NCBI GenBank assembly: GCA_022559845.1
Contig: CM040126.1
Span: 45,564,458-45,628,457 of the forward strand
Source of the DNA: Amorphophallus konjac
Taxonomy: Eukaryota > Streptophyta > Magnoliopsida > Alismatales > Araceae
Direction: 5' to 3'
Length of the DNA stretch: 64,000 nt
The translations under genes and the position numbers were made by a program. The notes below the pieces were generated by a model. The model had not been told where the DNA came from and did no database searches. It was given only the letters and a program-made list of their open reading frames with translations. Below are positions 1-11,404 of the stretch, piece by piece (position 1 is the first letter of the stretch; the number at the start of each line of letters is the position of its first letter).

Positions 1-152
1 TTTTCAAAATATTTTATAATATTCTATAGCATAAATATAACATAAAAATATTTTTTAATAAATAATATCATTAATATAAATAATAAAAAAATAAATGTGA
101 ATAATGAATAGTAATCTAATATTTTAATAATGAACATTGTAAACCCACTCCG

Positions 153-176
153 TAACCCACCTCTCTAGGTGGGTTA
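153..176. repeat. Short perfect foldback in the left flank
   Basis: Two 10-base arms, TAACCCACCT and AGGTGGGTTA, flank a four-base loop CTCT. It resembles in size and layout the foldbacks clustered in the LTRs further right, but stands almost alone here. Confidence 0.75.
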
Positions 177-388
177 TGAAACCCGGATTATCTCCGAGGT
201 AATCATCTTTTTAACCTAGTTAACTAAACTTGTCAAATCACATTTCAGATTAACTATGGGTAAAACCAGACTAACTCAGGGCTAACCAAATATCAAAGAG
301 GGGCCTACAATTTAATGCTATCCATGTTCGGCAAATATTTTGGGGAATATTCGATAAAAAATGATAGAGTATATGAAATACCTAAAAT

Positions 389-391
<3 letters not shown>

Positions 392-481
<90 letters not shown>
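392..481. repeat. (GA)n microsatellite
   Basis: About 45 uninterrupted GA units. The long Arg-Glu or Ser-Leu frames that read through it on either strand are by-products of the dinucleotide and not genes. Confidence 0.98.
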
Positions 482-482
<1 letters not shown>

Positions 483-541
483 GCCACCTCCTCTCTCCCC
501 CATTGATAGCTCCCCTTCTCCCACTTTCGTCGAGCACCGTG

Positions 542-2873
542 TGTAACGACCCAAGATCTGGATATCGGAAAGGAACCGATACGACCCGAATCTTGATCCG
601 CCACCCACAAATCGGTTGGCTCGGAAGGGTTATTTGGATGGTGTGGAGATATACAAGAATCTAAAATAATTACAGAAACACAAAGATAATCTATTAATGT
701 AGGAAATTTAAGTAGTTTACACAATTAAACAGTTATACACTCCAGAATATCAAAAGTCCACAACTAGTACAGTCAACAGAAAGAAAAGTACAAGCTCACG
801 GGACGTACCCCAACTCTGGCAAACTGGCGTCTAACCCTGACCACCAGAACCACGAGGAGCCTCTGAAGTACTCCGCGTTAGCCTCGCCTCACCTGAAAAA
901 TAAAGGGGCTGAGTCTCATCTCATTGGCTCAGTAGAGGTCCCGCAAATCCCTACCTTACAACGAGAAACCAAACATTGCGATAAGCAATAAGCGAGGACA
1001 ACAATTAAATAAATTATAACAGAAGGAGGCAGTAAATAATAAACAAAGGAATTACACTAGAGCAAGCCTCACAAATCACGTGGCACCAAAAACTAGAAGT
1101 ACGGAGTCACTAGAACGGTCACCTTGAGACGGAAGGGAGATGAGTCGCTACCACAACGGAGACAGAAGTGCTACCCACTAGAAGCAAGGCCGGATGCGTC
1201 AACTGACATCTTAGTCTGCGCCCTAGGTGTCTCCCTACTCGCCCCACGCGAAAACTGAGACACACAACAACGGAACCATAGAACAAGGACTAGTTGGGGT
1301 CGCGCTCGTCAGCACGGGTCCGACGCCCCAACCACACATGCACACACAGACCCTACGCTCTAGGTCAGATCCTCTAGCTGGTTTCCCCCAGCCCAGACTC
1401 AGGCTGCAAAGACGAGGTGCCCTACGGTAACTAGCCAAAAAATCATCACACCGGGACAAACTCTCCACCACTCCCAAGTGGGTCCGCACACGCATGCGTA
1501 GGAAAGCTACGACTAGTGGGAAAGGGTCACTAGAGGTGTAAACTCGCTAAAAGCGAAAACCACCAGTCCGTACTAACTCCTCTGAGTGCACAGAACACAC
1601 CACGAGGCGGCACATGCCCCAAAAACCCAAACTCAAGATTGGATTGCTCATCCATTAACTACCGGCGCAAGGGGCACAAGCCGAAACACACAGAAGCTCA
1701 AAAAAGAGAAAGACGAAGCCCGGAGGGAGAGAGGCCTGGGCGGCCAAACACCTGGCCGCCCAGGGGTCTGGGCGGCCAGGGCCATGGCCGCCCACTCCCC
1801 CGGACTCCCAGGCCTAGGCGGCCAGTACCCTGGCCGCCCAAACCTTGGGCCATTGGACCCAGGCGGCCACCTTGGTGGCCGCCCAGAGGGCCTGGGCGGC
1901 CAGCTCTCTGGCCGCCCAGCCCTGGGCAAAAAAGGCCTGGAAGGCCACTGCTGTGGCCGCCCAAAAACTGGGCCTGGGCGGCCACAGTGCTGGCCGCCCA
2001 GAGAACAACAGATGCTTGGGCGGCCAACTCGATGGCCGCCCAGCCCATCAGACGGCCGGGCTTCTGGCCGCCCTGTTGGACAGAGACAGCAGCCCATGTG
2101 GCCGTCTCTGGAGCAGGAAACCTACGAAAACCCTCCGGAAGGCTTTCCACCCCCAACTCGCAACCATTACGAGTGGGAACTTCAGAAAACAAGAGGGGGC
2201 TAGTCCCCAACAGGATTGCATTCAAAAAAACCTGATCCAAACAAGAAATCACAAGGAATCGGTCGGATTCTAGCTCACAACCCCAAACATGCTATTTTTC
2301 CCAAAAAAGGAATCGCACCCCACTCTCTCGCCCAAATCGACTCCGATCGGAAGGGAAATGCGAGAGGGGAGCTAGGGAATCCATCCTCATACCTCGGCCA
2401 AGCTTTAACCTCAAAACGCCACTTGAAAACCATTGCCGGAACTGCCGTTCCCGCTCGCGAACCCGCGAATACGCCCGCGCAAGTGAGCCGTCTCCGTCAC
2501 CACCCGAGCTCCACCCCTGGGATGCCGTCTCCGCTCGAGCTCCGCCCCCAAGCCGCCACCCTCGTCGATCGTCCTCCCTCGCCCTCGCCGTCTGCAGCCG
2601 GTGGGAAGAGGAAGGCCTCGCGATCGGTGCGAAAAGGAGAAGAACGAGGAGAGAGAGAAGCGGGGGGCCGGGTTTAACGGGAAAGAACCACAAAAACCGA
2701 AATTCCAAATATGCCCAATTCTCTCTTATAAAAGGCCAAAACACCCGTGAAAAAATCCCAAAAAGTCACGGTTCGAACGAAATTTGAAATTTGGCAATTA
2801 AAAATTAATTCACCCCCAAAAATAAATCTAAACTCCGGTAAATAAATAAATCCAAAAATTCCGGGGCGTTACA
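542..2873 (-). repeat. 3' LTR of element A
   Basis: A 2332-bp block with ends TGTAACG and CGTTACA, next to a polypurine tract and the last codons of pol on the minus strand. It contains the GC-rich foldback array at 1735-2074. The second LTR of A is outside the window, so the boundaries rest on the terminal TG...CA and on the junction with the polypurine tract. Forward and reverse frames of up to 205 codons cross it, but they follow the repeat and show no known domain. Confidence 0.85.
1735..2074. repeat. Array of nine GGCGGCCA foldbacks in the LTR of A
   Basis: Nine modules, each built as GGGCGGCCA, about six variable bases, then TGGCCGCCC, start near 1735, 1767, 1814, 1861, 1891, 1937, 1973, 2015 and 2051. 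Loops differ between modules while most arms are conserved; the sixth (AAGGCCA) and ninth (GACGGCCG) have imperfect left arms. The array is rich in CG and CHG sites. Function unknown; superficially CRISPR-like, but the repeats are self-complementary and lie inside a plant LTR. Confidence 0.9.
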
Positions 2874-2893
2874 GACCTCCCCCCTTATAAAAC
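2874..2893 (-). other. Polypurine tract of element A
   Basis: On the minus strand this reads as a run of purines (AAGGGGGGAGGTC) directly upstream of the 3' LTR, the usual site for plus-strand DNA priming in LTR retrotransposons. It follows a GAGGACGAAG-type stretch common before the 3' LTR of Tekay/Del elements. Confidence 0.8.
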
Positions 2894-2940
2894 TTCGTCC
2901 TCGAAATTTAGCTAGAGTACGACTAATCAAGGGAAGAGAC

Positions 2941-3136
2941 TTACTCGAATAGGTAGGGAAACTGCTGCCGCATCTCATCTTCACGCTCCCAAGACGCCTC
3001 ACCTCCTGAGTGACGCTGCCAGACCACCTTAACCAAGGGAATTACCTTGTTCCGCAAGCGTTGCTCGCCCCGATCCTCAATGCGGACAGGATACTCCGGG
3101 AGAGATAGGTTCGGGGTCACCTTAGGCCACACGAAG
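2941..3136 (-). pseudogene. C-terminal end of element A polyprotein
   Basis: About 64 codons ending in a TAA at 2941-2943. The segment has the features R-N-K-V-I-P, V-V-W and E-A-S-W-E and ends F-P-Y-L-F-E, as at the chromodomain-like C-terminus of Tekay-type polyproteins; the equivalents in B and E end F-P-D-L-F. It has no start of its own: it is the tail of the pol gene continued at 14517-16793, separated by insertion B. The apparent ATG at 3132 is only an internal codon or junction effect. Confidence 0.88.
3132..3136. repeat. Target-site duplication CGAAG of composite B (left copy)
   Basis: CGAAG at 3132-3136 is repeated at 14517-14521, immediately outside the insertion. Five-base duplications are typical of Ty3/gypsy integration. 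Removing the insert and one copy restores codon phase in element A. Confidence 0.92.
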
Positions 3137-3329
3137 TGTCACGCCCCGTACTCTATACCGTCGAGGTATTGTCCGCTTTGGCCTATCGGCCTCACGGTTT
3201 TATCCCTTTTTAACAGTGTTCGGCTCCAGAATGAGGGACTTCCCGGGCAGGTCACCCATCCCAGTACTACTCCCCATTAAGCACGCTTAACTTCGGAGTT
3301 CTTTCCAAGAACTGAGCCGATACTCGAAA
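3137..3329 (-). mobile_element. Cassandra-type TRIM LTR fragment
   Basis: Cassandra elements are small non-autonomous LTR retrotransposons whose LTRs carry a 5S rRNA-derived promoter region. The segment has a stretch I recall from this family (ATTGTCCGCTTTGG followed by CTCACGGTTTTATCC) and a 5S-like block at 3235-3302. It is shorter than a full LTR and joins gypsy sequence at 3319-3329, where GATACTCGAAA is shared by both partners. The 5S block reads on the minus strand, so the preserved end at 3137 is probably the LTR 3' end. Confidence 0.75.
3235..3302 (-). pseudogene. 5S rRNA-derived segment (not a functional gene)
   Basis: On the minus strand this matches the internal control region of plant 5S rRNA: the box A region (AAGTTAAGCGTGCTTA) and the box C region (GGGATGGGTGACCTG, then CGGGAAGTCC). 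The 5' third of 5S rRNA is missing past 3302 and several bases differ. It could still recruit TFIIIA and polymerase III, as known for Cassandra, but cannot give a ribosomal 5S RNA. Confidence 0.82.
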
Positions 3330-3638
3330 AGAGTTGGCGAGGTTGCTTATCGCATCGCATTGCCTCCTCAATTGTCCGAAGTACACAATGTATTTCACAT
3401 ATCCATGTTGAAAAAGTATGTACACGACCCATCACACATTATTGAACATGGAGATCTGGTGATCAAGAAAGATCTCACATATGAACAGAAGCCTATGAAA
3501 ATCTTAAATCGTGAAATACGAGCTCTAAGGAATAAGGTTATTCCCATGCTTAAGGTGCAATGGAATAAGAATTCTGAACACGAAGCGACATGGGAGACCG
3601 AGGAATCTATGAAGAAACGATTTCCCGACTTGTTCTAA
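3330..3638 (+). pseudogene. Truncated gypsy integrase C-terminus and chromodomain-like tail
   Basis: Nearly identical to 11027-11334: it starts inside the integrase C-terminal region (E-R-V-G-E-V-A-Y-R) and runs to F-P-D-L-F and a TAA at 3636-3638. It then continues through the polypurine tract at 3709-3721 into the LTR at 3722. It is an extra partial copy of the B internal region, with no start codon of its own. Confidence 0.92.
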
Positions 3639-3833
3639 GAGGTATATACTCTACACTCTCCGCGTGTATACAGAATATGCAATTGAATTTGGGGACCAAA
3701 TTCTTTTTAAGTGGGGGAGGGTGTAGCAACCCTGACAAATGAATATTTGAAATGAATTAAAACATATATATTACAGAAGTAATACAGATAATAAGAATAT
3801 GGTTAATTAGACGAAATAAAACATATTACAAAT

Positions 3834-5347
3834 AACGCCTCTTAGTAAGGCGTTAATTTAAAAAGAAACGCCTCTATATACGGCGTAACTAAAGAAAGGA
3901 CGCCCTCACCTGACGGCGTCAAATTCCAACGCCAAAGACGGTAAGCCAATAAACGCCCCAATCTTGGGCGTGTTTTAGAAACATGAAACGCCCTTCCTCA
4001 AGGCGCTTCTTAAGACACGACCTGCACAAGGTCGTCAATTAAAGAATCGACGACCTGACCAAAGGCGTTAATTCCATTCGGGAACCGTTCGACCCAGAGC
4101 TTATCCAGGGAAAGATTAACCTAATCTAGTAAGTGTCTATTAGAGTAAGGACTCTATTAGGGATATGTTACCCTCAATCAAACACTACTTTTGTTAGGAC
4201 TCCAAAATCCTATAAATAGTCTTGATCGAACAAACCCTAAACCTATTTGACCAGTCGCCTGCTACGGTAAGTTGAAGAACAGTGAGTTTTTCTGATAGTT
4301 CTCTTCCACGATGCATGAAGAATATTGATTATTCTTCTCCTCCTATTAACAGGTTAAGAGGCTCTACGTTTTGAGGAACAAGAGTTCTTCATCCGTGTGT
4401 AAGTACCCCTTCCTCTACCTACAGTCCAGGGATTTCAAGAAAACTAATATCTTCAACCTATCCTCTGTAGGGTTCATCCACCTTGCTGCTGTTACGATTA
4501 TTTAGTTTGAAGTTGAGGCTTCGGAGGCTAGGCTTCTCAAGTTCTTCACGTTCCATCTTGTTCTTCTCATCAAAGCCCTTCACCGGTCATATCCAAATCA
4601 ACCATTAAAGGTAGGTTTTCTCAAGTTATTGTAGCCCAAATGAAAATAACGCAAGATATATGTATAAGCATGGCATGCATACAGTTTTATTTTCGTTTCT
4701 GGAATATTATTGAAAGAAACGCCCCTGTCAAGGGCGCTAATTTACAAGAAACGACCCTGTCCAGGTCGTCAATTTCATATTTGACGCCCTGCACGCAGGC
4801 GTTACTTTCATGAAAATCGCATGTAATTAATAATTGATCCTGTTTAAAAATTCATTAAATATGAGATATCGATTCTAATATCTTGCATGACTCTACCTAT
4901 GAAATTCTGCTAATTTTCCTGTCATGACCATGTATCATGTCTCTTGAAATTTTATTCCTGAATTCCTTGAATTCACGACCTAGACTAGGTCGTTTGCCAT
5001 ATGTTAACGCCCCCGATCAGGGCGTGAATCTGAAAGGTAACGCCCCTTCCTAGGGCGTTTATCAGTTAAAATCCTGAAATTTATCTATTCTGAAAAATAG
5101 AATTAAATAGTAACGCCCCTGCCCAGGGCGCGTTTTTGATAATTCCTGAAATTTATTTTATCCTGTCCAAAATTATAAATAGTAAGACGCCTTCTGGTAT
5201 AGTCGTCAAATCATGAAGAAACGCCCCTTCCCAGGGCGCTTTTTAGATAAATTACTGAATTATTGAAAATTCTGCAAAATGGAAACATATGTAAACGCCC
5301 TTCTGTTAGGCGTTATTTACTTGAGAAACGACTTGGCATAAGTCGTT
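3834..5347. repeat. Array of about 17 ACGCC/GGCGT foldbacks in left LTR of B
   Basis: Two clusters (3834-4069 and 4718-5347) of modules of about 20 bp: an arm such as ACGCCC or ACGACC, a 5-8 base loop, then GGGCGT or GGTCGT. Clear units are at 3834-3854, 3867-3886, 3899-3920, 4017-4035, 4718-4738, 4751-4769, 4783-4803, 4975-4994, 5006-5025, 5039-5058, 5112-5134, 5220-5240, 5293-5314 and 5327-5347. Spacers are AT-rich. Arms mostly match each other even where they differ from the neighbours. Confidence 0.9.
4210..4219 (+). promoter_or_regulatory. TATA box in left LTR of B
   Basis: CTATAAATAG, the plant TATA consensus, lies about 490 bp into the LTR. Transcription of the element would be expected to start about 30 bp downstream, near 4245-4250. 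Confidence 0.75.
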
Positions 5348-6814
5348 ATTTTACTGTAAAAAATGATTTTTATCCTGATTCTGTTAACCGATGGTTTCAT
5401 ATTATATAATATATATATCGGCACTATTCTCCACTCCGTGAGTATAGTCCCACTTTTCACGTTGTTTCATCGATCACACTCAACTCTCATTGACATACAA
5501 GCTCTCCATTGGACATTCCGTTCCTTTGGACTAGCGAGTTAGTCATAGAGACCTCCGTAAGACTCCTCGTAGCCTTGGATTCCCTCAAGGCCGACTGAGC
5601 TGGTTGTACCCTAAAAACCTATTACACAATTAATGCCATGTCAATCTAAAGAAACATGGTATACCAGCCCTTATGATTATACAAAGAGTATATCATAAGA
5701 AATTCCTTAATGGGATGATGATATCATGCCATATCATGCCATTCTTGTGAACCTCAATTCTATGATAAGAAAGAGGGTATCTTACCTTTGATATACTGTT
5801 CTTGTGGACCTCAATTCTATATAAAGAATGTCCATATTGATTTGTCATGGTACCCAAGTTAAGGAACCATATTCTACCTAGTTTTATCGATATCGTGATT
5901 ATACCGTTATTATCGCCATTCTATGTCCTTTGTCATATTTTGGACTCTATTCTATCAAAGTTGTCATACGTGTCTACCAGCTTGACTATTGAAATTCTAT
6001 GTTGGCTATAAACAAGAGTGGATGTCAAAACACATGATAAATGCCTGCGCATATAGGGCCCGATCTGGTCCTGGGAGGAGCACCCGAAAGTACTTGTGCC
6101 CATGGGAGTTAAAATGATAAGGTATCTGGCATTATACCGAGTACTTGACTTGCTTGATTGGACATTCCACACACATCTTGTACTTGAATCGTACTTGGCT
6201 TGACATGAAATGCGTGGCCCGAAAAAGGGTAACTTACTTGCTTGATACATGATAGCCAAAGTTCTTGACATGGCTTGTTAAACGTACTTGCTTGAATATC
6301 TTGAATAACTTGTTATCTTGTTGAAAGTTCATGATTAAGTTCATCTTATTTCTTTGATATTACATTCTCTCTATCTTGTCGTTTTATGCGAGCATGCATA
6401 GCTTTATTGCAATCATGAAAGATGTAATTACTTAAACCCCTTGCTAATGCTTGAGATATAATTTCCTACTGAGCGTTAGCTCATTCCGTTTGTCCCTTTG
6501 TACTTTTCAGGTAAATCCGACGACGACGGAAGTCAATCGGATGGGAATATTCAAGAGTGAAAGTGATAGAGCTGCTCAAGTGTCGTCTAGTTGTTTCTAT
6601 AGTTTTCTTGAGTCAACTATGTACTTTTCTTTTTATTAAACAGAGTATTGGATTTGTAATAGTCTATTATAAAGGAATAAAGGATTGGGTTATCTTGCTA
6701 TTTTGCGCATCTCTGTCTTTGTGTCGAATACACGACCACTCTGATTGACATGATTGATATAGACACGTCGCGCACCTCCGGGTATCTTCCGCGCTCGGGG
6801 CGTGACAGTCTTTG

Positions 6815-6827
6815 TGGTATCAGAGCC
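6815..6827 (+). other. Primer binding site (initiator tRNA-Met) of B
   Basis: TGGTATCAGAGCC is complementary to the 3' end of plant initiator tRNA-Met, seven bases after the LTR end. It primes minus-strand DNA synthesis. A 155-bp leader without features follows, up to the gag start. Confidence 0.93.
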
Positions 6828-6982
6828 TAAGGTATTCAATTCCTAGGAAAAACCCAAGTCCAAGGATAAGTTTGAACCTTTCAACCAGTGAGATTGGGTA
6901 GAACCAAGGGTTAAGAGTCAATAAGTCTTTTAATAAGATCACAGTGATATGATACTAACGTAGCTATTGTAATTGTAGGATA

Positions 6983-8602
6983 ATGGCTGCCGAACGTGCT
7001 CAATGGCGCAACATGCAGCGTACCCTCCAAGGGATGACTCAAGTGCTACAACAGGTAGCACAAGGTGGTGCTCCACGAGCTGGAAGCTTACACCAAGCAT
7101 TTAAGAACATGAATCCCCCGAAGTTCATGGGATCGACCGATCCGGACGATGCCGAGCATTGGGTTCGGGAAACCGAACGCATATTCCGTGTCATGCAATG
7201 CACGGATCAGGACAAAGTTCTATTAGCTACATTCCAGTTAGAGAAAGATGCTAGATGCTGGTGGGAGTCTATTGAAGCAACCATCGATCCTACTCAAGTA
7301 ACATGGGAAGAATTTGTGGAATACTTCAATGCTAAATATTTCTCGGACCGAGTCCAAGAAAAGAAGGCTGCAGAATTCGCTGCATTGAAGCAACGATCTT
7401 TATCATTAGCAGATTATGAAGCTCAGTTCTCCAGGTTGTCTAGATATGCTAAGCATCTTATTAGCACGGAGAAGATGAAAGCCCGTAGATTTCTTAATGG
7501 GCTTAGGCCCCACTACATTACTCAACTGGCGCCTATGGACATCCAAGTTTATTCCGAAATAGTGCGCCGAGCTCAATTACTTGAAGATGCCACGGAACTA
7601 TCTGATAGGATCCGTGGGAAAGATAAGAAGGAGCAAGTCACAAGTTCGGGTTCTTTCAAACCCAACTTTAAGAAGAGGCCCAATAATGGAGGTTCATCCT
7701 CTCAAGATTTCAAGTTCAAAAAGACCAAGCCTTTATCTATCACAACTACCCCTTCTAATACAATATGCAAGCATTGTGACAAGGCTGGTCACAAGACCGA
7801 AGAATGCTGGAGGAAATTAGGAGCTTGTCTCCGTTGTGGGAGTCGCGAACATCGGATTCCCGATTGTCCATTAATGAATGACCAAGCCGGTGACGGTAAA
7901 CGCCCGGTGACGAAGAATGCTCGTCTTCATGCAATCCAGGAGACCGAACCTGAAGAAGAAGGCGGATTAGTGGAAGGTACATTGAAAATTTGTTCCAAAA
8001 GTGCTTATGTCTTATTTGATACGGGTGCATCGCATTCCTTTATTTCTAAGAAGTTTGCCGACCCGTTACCGTTAGAACCAGAATGGATAAAAATAGTTCT
8101 AACTACTCCTCTGGGAAGTGAAAATGATATTACTCATCACTATCAAAACTGTGAGGTAATGGTTCAAGGTAGGAATTTACCTATAGATCTCATATGCCTC
8201 GATCTAAAGGAGTATGATGTTATACTGGGAGCGGACTGGTTATCCAAATACCATGCAACGGTTGATTGCCGCAATAGCCAAATTGCTTTCAAAGATTTTC
8301 CAGAATTAGTCTTTACTCGCCCCAAGAGTCGGAGCAAATCCCCTCTTATTTCGGCTCTTCGAGCAAGCAAGCTCGTCAGGAAAGGATGTGTATCCTTCCT
8401 TGCATTTGTCACAGTTAAGGAAACAAAGGACACTAAGATAGAAGACATTCAGGTAGTGCAAGAATTTCCAGACGTATTTCCGGAAGATTTGCCGGGATTA
8501 CCCCCTCAAAGAGAAGTGGCCTTCACCATTGACTTAGTCCCTGGTGCTGGTCCAGTTTCAAAGGCACCCTATAGAATGTCCCTGCGGAACTCAAAGAATT
8601 GA
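6983..8602 (+). CDS. Gag-protease of gypsy unit B
   Basis: An intact 539-codon frame encoding the capsid-type Gag and the start of the polyprotein. In order: N-terminal Gag with a conserved region around W-W-E-S and S-D-R-V-Q-E-K-K; two CX2CX4HX4C zinc knuckles starting near residues 262 and 282; an aspartic protease with active site D-T-G-A-S-H at residues 346-351; and the linker into RT. ATG 6983 is the first start after the primer site and matches the Gag N-terminus of E. The frame ends early because one C is missing near 8580, where related elements continue in phase into RT. Gag and protease may still be made, but RT would not be fused. Confidence 0.9.
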   Translation: MAAERAQWRNMQRTLQGMTQVLQQVAQGGAPRAGSLHQAFKNMNPPKFMGSTDPDDAEHWVRETERIFRVMQCTDQDKVLLATFQLEKDARCWWESIEATIDPTQVTWEEFVEYFNAKYFSDRVQEKKAAEFAALKQRSLSLADYEAQFSRLSRYAKHLISTEKMKARRFLNGLRPHYITQLAPMDIQVYSEIVRRAQLLEDATELSDRIRGKDKKEQVTSSGSFKPNFKKRPNNGGSSSQDFKFKKTKPLSITTTPSNTICKHCDKAGHKTEECWRKLGACLRCGSREHRIPDCPLMNDQAGDGKRPVTKNARLHAIQETEPEEEGGLVEGTLKICSKSAYVLFDTGASHSFISKKFADPLPLEPEWIKIVLTTPLGSENDITHHYQNCEVMVQGRNLPIDLICLDLKEYDVILGADWLSKYHATVDCRNSQIAFKDFPELVFTRPKSRSKSPLISALRASKLVRKGCVSFLAFVTVKETKDTKIEDIQVVQEFPDVFPEDLPGLPPQREVAFTIDLVPGAGPVSKAPYRMSLRNSKN

Positions 8603-11334
8603 AGGAGCAGTTGATGGAACTGATTCGAAAAGGGTTTATTAGACCAAGTACTTCCCCGTGGGGAGCACCAGTCTTATTTGTAAAGAAGAAGGATGGATCC
8701 ATGAGATTGTGCATCGACTATCGACAGTTGAATCATCTTACTATCAAAAACAAGTATCCACTGCCGAGAATCGATGAGTTATTTGATCAAATTTCCGGAT
8801 CCAAATATTTTTCCAAGATTGATCTCAGGTCGGGATATCATCAGTTAAGAATCAAGGATGATGACATTCATAAGACTGCGTTCAGAAGCAGGTATGGCCA
8901 CTATGAATTTGTTGTTATGCCTTTTGGACTAACCAATGCCCCTGCTGCCTTCATGCAGTTAATGAATAGCATATTCAGGCCTTACTTGGATCAATTCATA
9001 GTAGTCTTCATTGATGATATATTGATATATTCCAAGACTAAGGAAGAACATGAAGAGCATTTAAGGATCGCATTGCAAGTATTGAGGGAAAATCAATTAT
9101 ATGCAAAGCTCAGCAAATGTGAATTCTGGCTTGAAGAAGTGACTTTCCTCGGACATGTGATATCCAAGGATGGTCTATCTGTTGATCCATCAAAGGTAGA
9201 AGCTGTAAGAAACTGGGAAAAACCAACTAATGCAAGTGAGATCAGAAGTTTCTTAGGTCTTGCAGGCTATTATCGGCGATTCATCAAAGATTTCTCTAAG
9301 ATCGCCGTACCACTTACAAGATTAACTCGCAAGGAGATCCGATATGAATGGAGTGAGGAATGTGAAAGAAGTTTCCAAACTCTCAAGGATCATCTCACTA
9401 CAGCTCCGGTGTTAGCTCTACCAATAGAAGGAGAGAAATTCGAGGTTTACACAGATGCTTCTGGCATTGGCCTCGGATGTGTCCTAATGCAACAAGGAAA
9501 GGTCATAGCATACTCTTCACGTCAACTGAAGAAGCATGAGGAGAATTACCCCGTCCATGACTTAGAACTGGCCGCGGTGGTATTTGCCCTAAAGATATGG
9601 AGACACTACTTATATGGAGTGCAGTTTACTGTATACTCCGATCACAAGAGTCTCAAATATCTATTCTCACAAAAGGAGCTAAACATGAGACAAAGACGCT
9701 GGCTAGAATATCTCAAGGACTTCGACTTCAATATACAATACCATCCCGGAAAGGGTAATTATGTTGCTGATGCCCTTAGTCGAAAGCCGAGAGCAATGAT
9801 AGCCAATTATATGATACAAGAATGGAGGTTGCTAGAACAATTCTCCGAGCTCAATATAAGCTTGGACAAGGAAGCCAAATTTATCACATTATCTCATGTA
9901 AGCATACAGTCGGATTTATTATCTGAGATACAAGCACTTCAGGATGATGATCCTATATTAGTGGAAGTCAAAGGCAGAGTAGAAGGACAATCTGACTTTC
10001 AACTAACTTCTGATGGAAGATTACTATTCAAAGGTAGAACTTGTATACCCGACTGTCCAGAATTAAAGAAGAAGATCTTAGATGAAGCTCACCGATCAAA
10101 GTACACTATTCATCCAGGATCAACCAAAATGTATCAAGATGTAAAGAGGATCTTTTGGTGGCCCAACATGAAAAGAGAAATAGCGGACTATGTATCACGC
10201 TGTCTCACATGCCAACAGGTCAAGGCGGAACACCAAAAGCCTGCTGGAAAACTACATCCTCTAGATATTCCTAAATGGAAGTGGGAGGATATTGGTATGG
10301 ATTTCATCATGGGTCTATCTAAATCCAAAGGAGGACATGATGGAATATGGGTTATCATTGACCGTTTAACTAAATCGGCGCATTTCTTGCCAATAAAGAG
10401 TCGATGGTCAATTGATGTCTTAGCTGCATTATATATCAAGGAAATAGTCAGGTTACATGGAATTCCTGTCTCAATCGTGTCTGATAGAGATCCCCGTTTC
10501 ACTTCTCATTTTTGGAAGGGATTACAACATTCGTTGGGGACAAGACTAAATTTTAGTACAGCTTTTCATCCTCAAACGGATGGTCAGACCGAGAGAACTA
10601 ACCAAGTTGTTGAGGATATGCTAAGAGCTTGCATCATTGACTTTGGTGGAAGCTGGCATGAACATTTGCCACTAGTGGAATTTGCATATAATAATAGCTA
10701 CCAAGCTAGTATCCAAATGGCATCTTTCGAAGCTTTATATGGAAGGAGTTGCCGATCACCCTTATGCTGGAACGAAGTTGGAGAGAAACAACTATTAGGT
10801 CCAGACATGGTAAGGGATACAACTGAGAAGATACAAGTAATCAGAGAAAAATTGTAAGTTGCTCAGACCAGGCAAAAGGCTTATGCAGATACAAGAAGGA
10901 GAGATCTTGAATTCTAAATCGGAGATCATGTATTTCTTAAAATATCGCCTGGACGTGGCATACGAAGATTTGGTGTTAAGGGCAAGCTTACGCCAAGATT
11001 CATCGGACCATTTGAGATACTCGAAAGAGTTGGCGAGGTTGCTTATCGCATCGCATTGCCTCCTCAATTGTCCGAAGTACACAATGTATTTCACATATCC
11101 ATGTTGAAAAAGTATGTACACGACCCATCACACATTATTGAACATGGAGATCTGGTGATCAAGAAAGATCTCACATATGAACAGAAGCCTATGAAAATCT
11201 TAAATCGTGAAATACGAGCTCTAAGGAATAAGGTTATTCCCATGCTTAAGGTGCAATGGAATAAGAATTCTGAACACGAAGCGACATGGGAGACCGAGGA
11301 ATCTATGAAGAAACGATTTCCCGACTTGTTCTAA
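8599..11334 (+). pseudogene. Pol (RT, RNase H, integrase, chromodomain-like tail) of gypsy unit B, broken
   Basis: Continues gag-protease in another frame after the one-base loss near 8580. RT has F-I-D-D with the catalytic aspartates at codons 139-140. RNase H begins at Y-T-D-A-S near codon 284. Integrase has its zinc-binding H and C residues near codon 498 onward and a D-D-E triad at codons 568, 629 and 665 (spacing DX60DX35E). The C-terminus ends F-P-D-L-F as in chromodomain-bearing Tekay elements. In-frame TAA stops at 10855-10857 and 10915-10917 cut it after the integrase core; both look like former glutamine codons. RT to integrase is otherwise intact as a 752-codon frame, though without its normal upstream fusion. 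Confidence 0.92.
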
Positions 11335-11404
11335 GAGGTATATACTCTACACTCTCCGCATGTATACAGAATATGCAATTGAATTTGGGGACCAAATTCC
11401 TTTT

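Larger units (their letters stand above)
1..541. other. AT-rich left flank without a gene
   Basis: No convincing reading frame is present. Positions 1-130 are very AT-rich. A small foldback lies at 153-176 and a GA microsatellite at 392-481. This should be the target sequence into which element A inserted, but the other side of A is outside the window, so no target duplication can be checked. Confidence 0.6.
3722..6807 (+). repeat. Left full LTR of gypsy unit B
   Basis: 3086 bp from TGTAGCAACC to CGGGGCGTGACA, matching 11418-14516 almost base for base. It serves as 5' LTR for the internal region 6808-11417 and also follows the truncated tail 3330-3721 as a 3' LTR would. It holds a TATA box at 4210-4219 and about 17 foldbacks. 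No protein-coding content is seen. Confidence 0.96.

Noticed and set aside
305..724. Open frames through the GA tract on both strands
   Set aside because: They consist of Arg-Glu or Ser-Leu dipeptide repeats produced by the microsatellite and have no conserved ends.
1735..2074. CRISPR-like array of repeats and variable spacers
   Set aside because: The repeats are self-complementary GC foldbacks inside a plant LTR, loops are only about six bases, there are no cas genes, and the genome is eukaryotic.
1586..2273. Long overlapping frames rich in Gly, Pro and Trp in the LTR of A
   Set aside because: They are open in several frames on both strands because of the GGCGGCCA array, and they lie within an LTR.
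3235..3302. Functional 5S rRNA gene
   Set aside because: Only part of 5S is present, with several changes, in a Cassandra-type LTR context.
6815..6827. tRNA gene fragment
   Set aside because: It is complementary to a tRNA 3' end and placed just after an LTR, so it is a primer binding site.
11056..11334. Separate small chromodomain gene
   Set aside because: It is the in-frame end of the B polyprotein after two nonsense codons; the ATG is an internal methionine.
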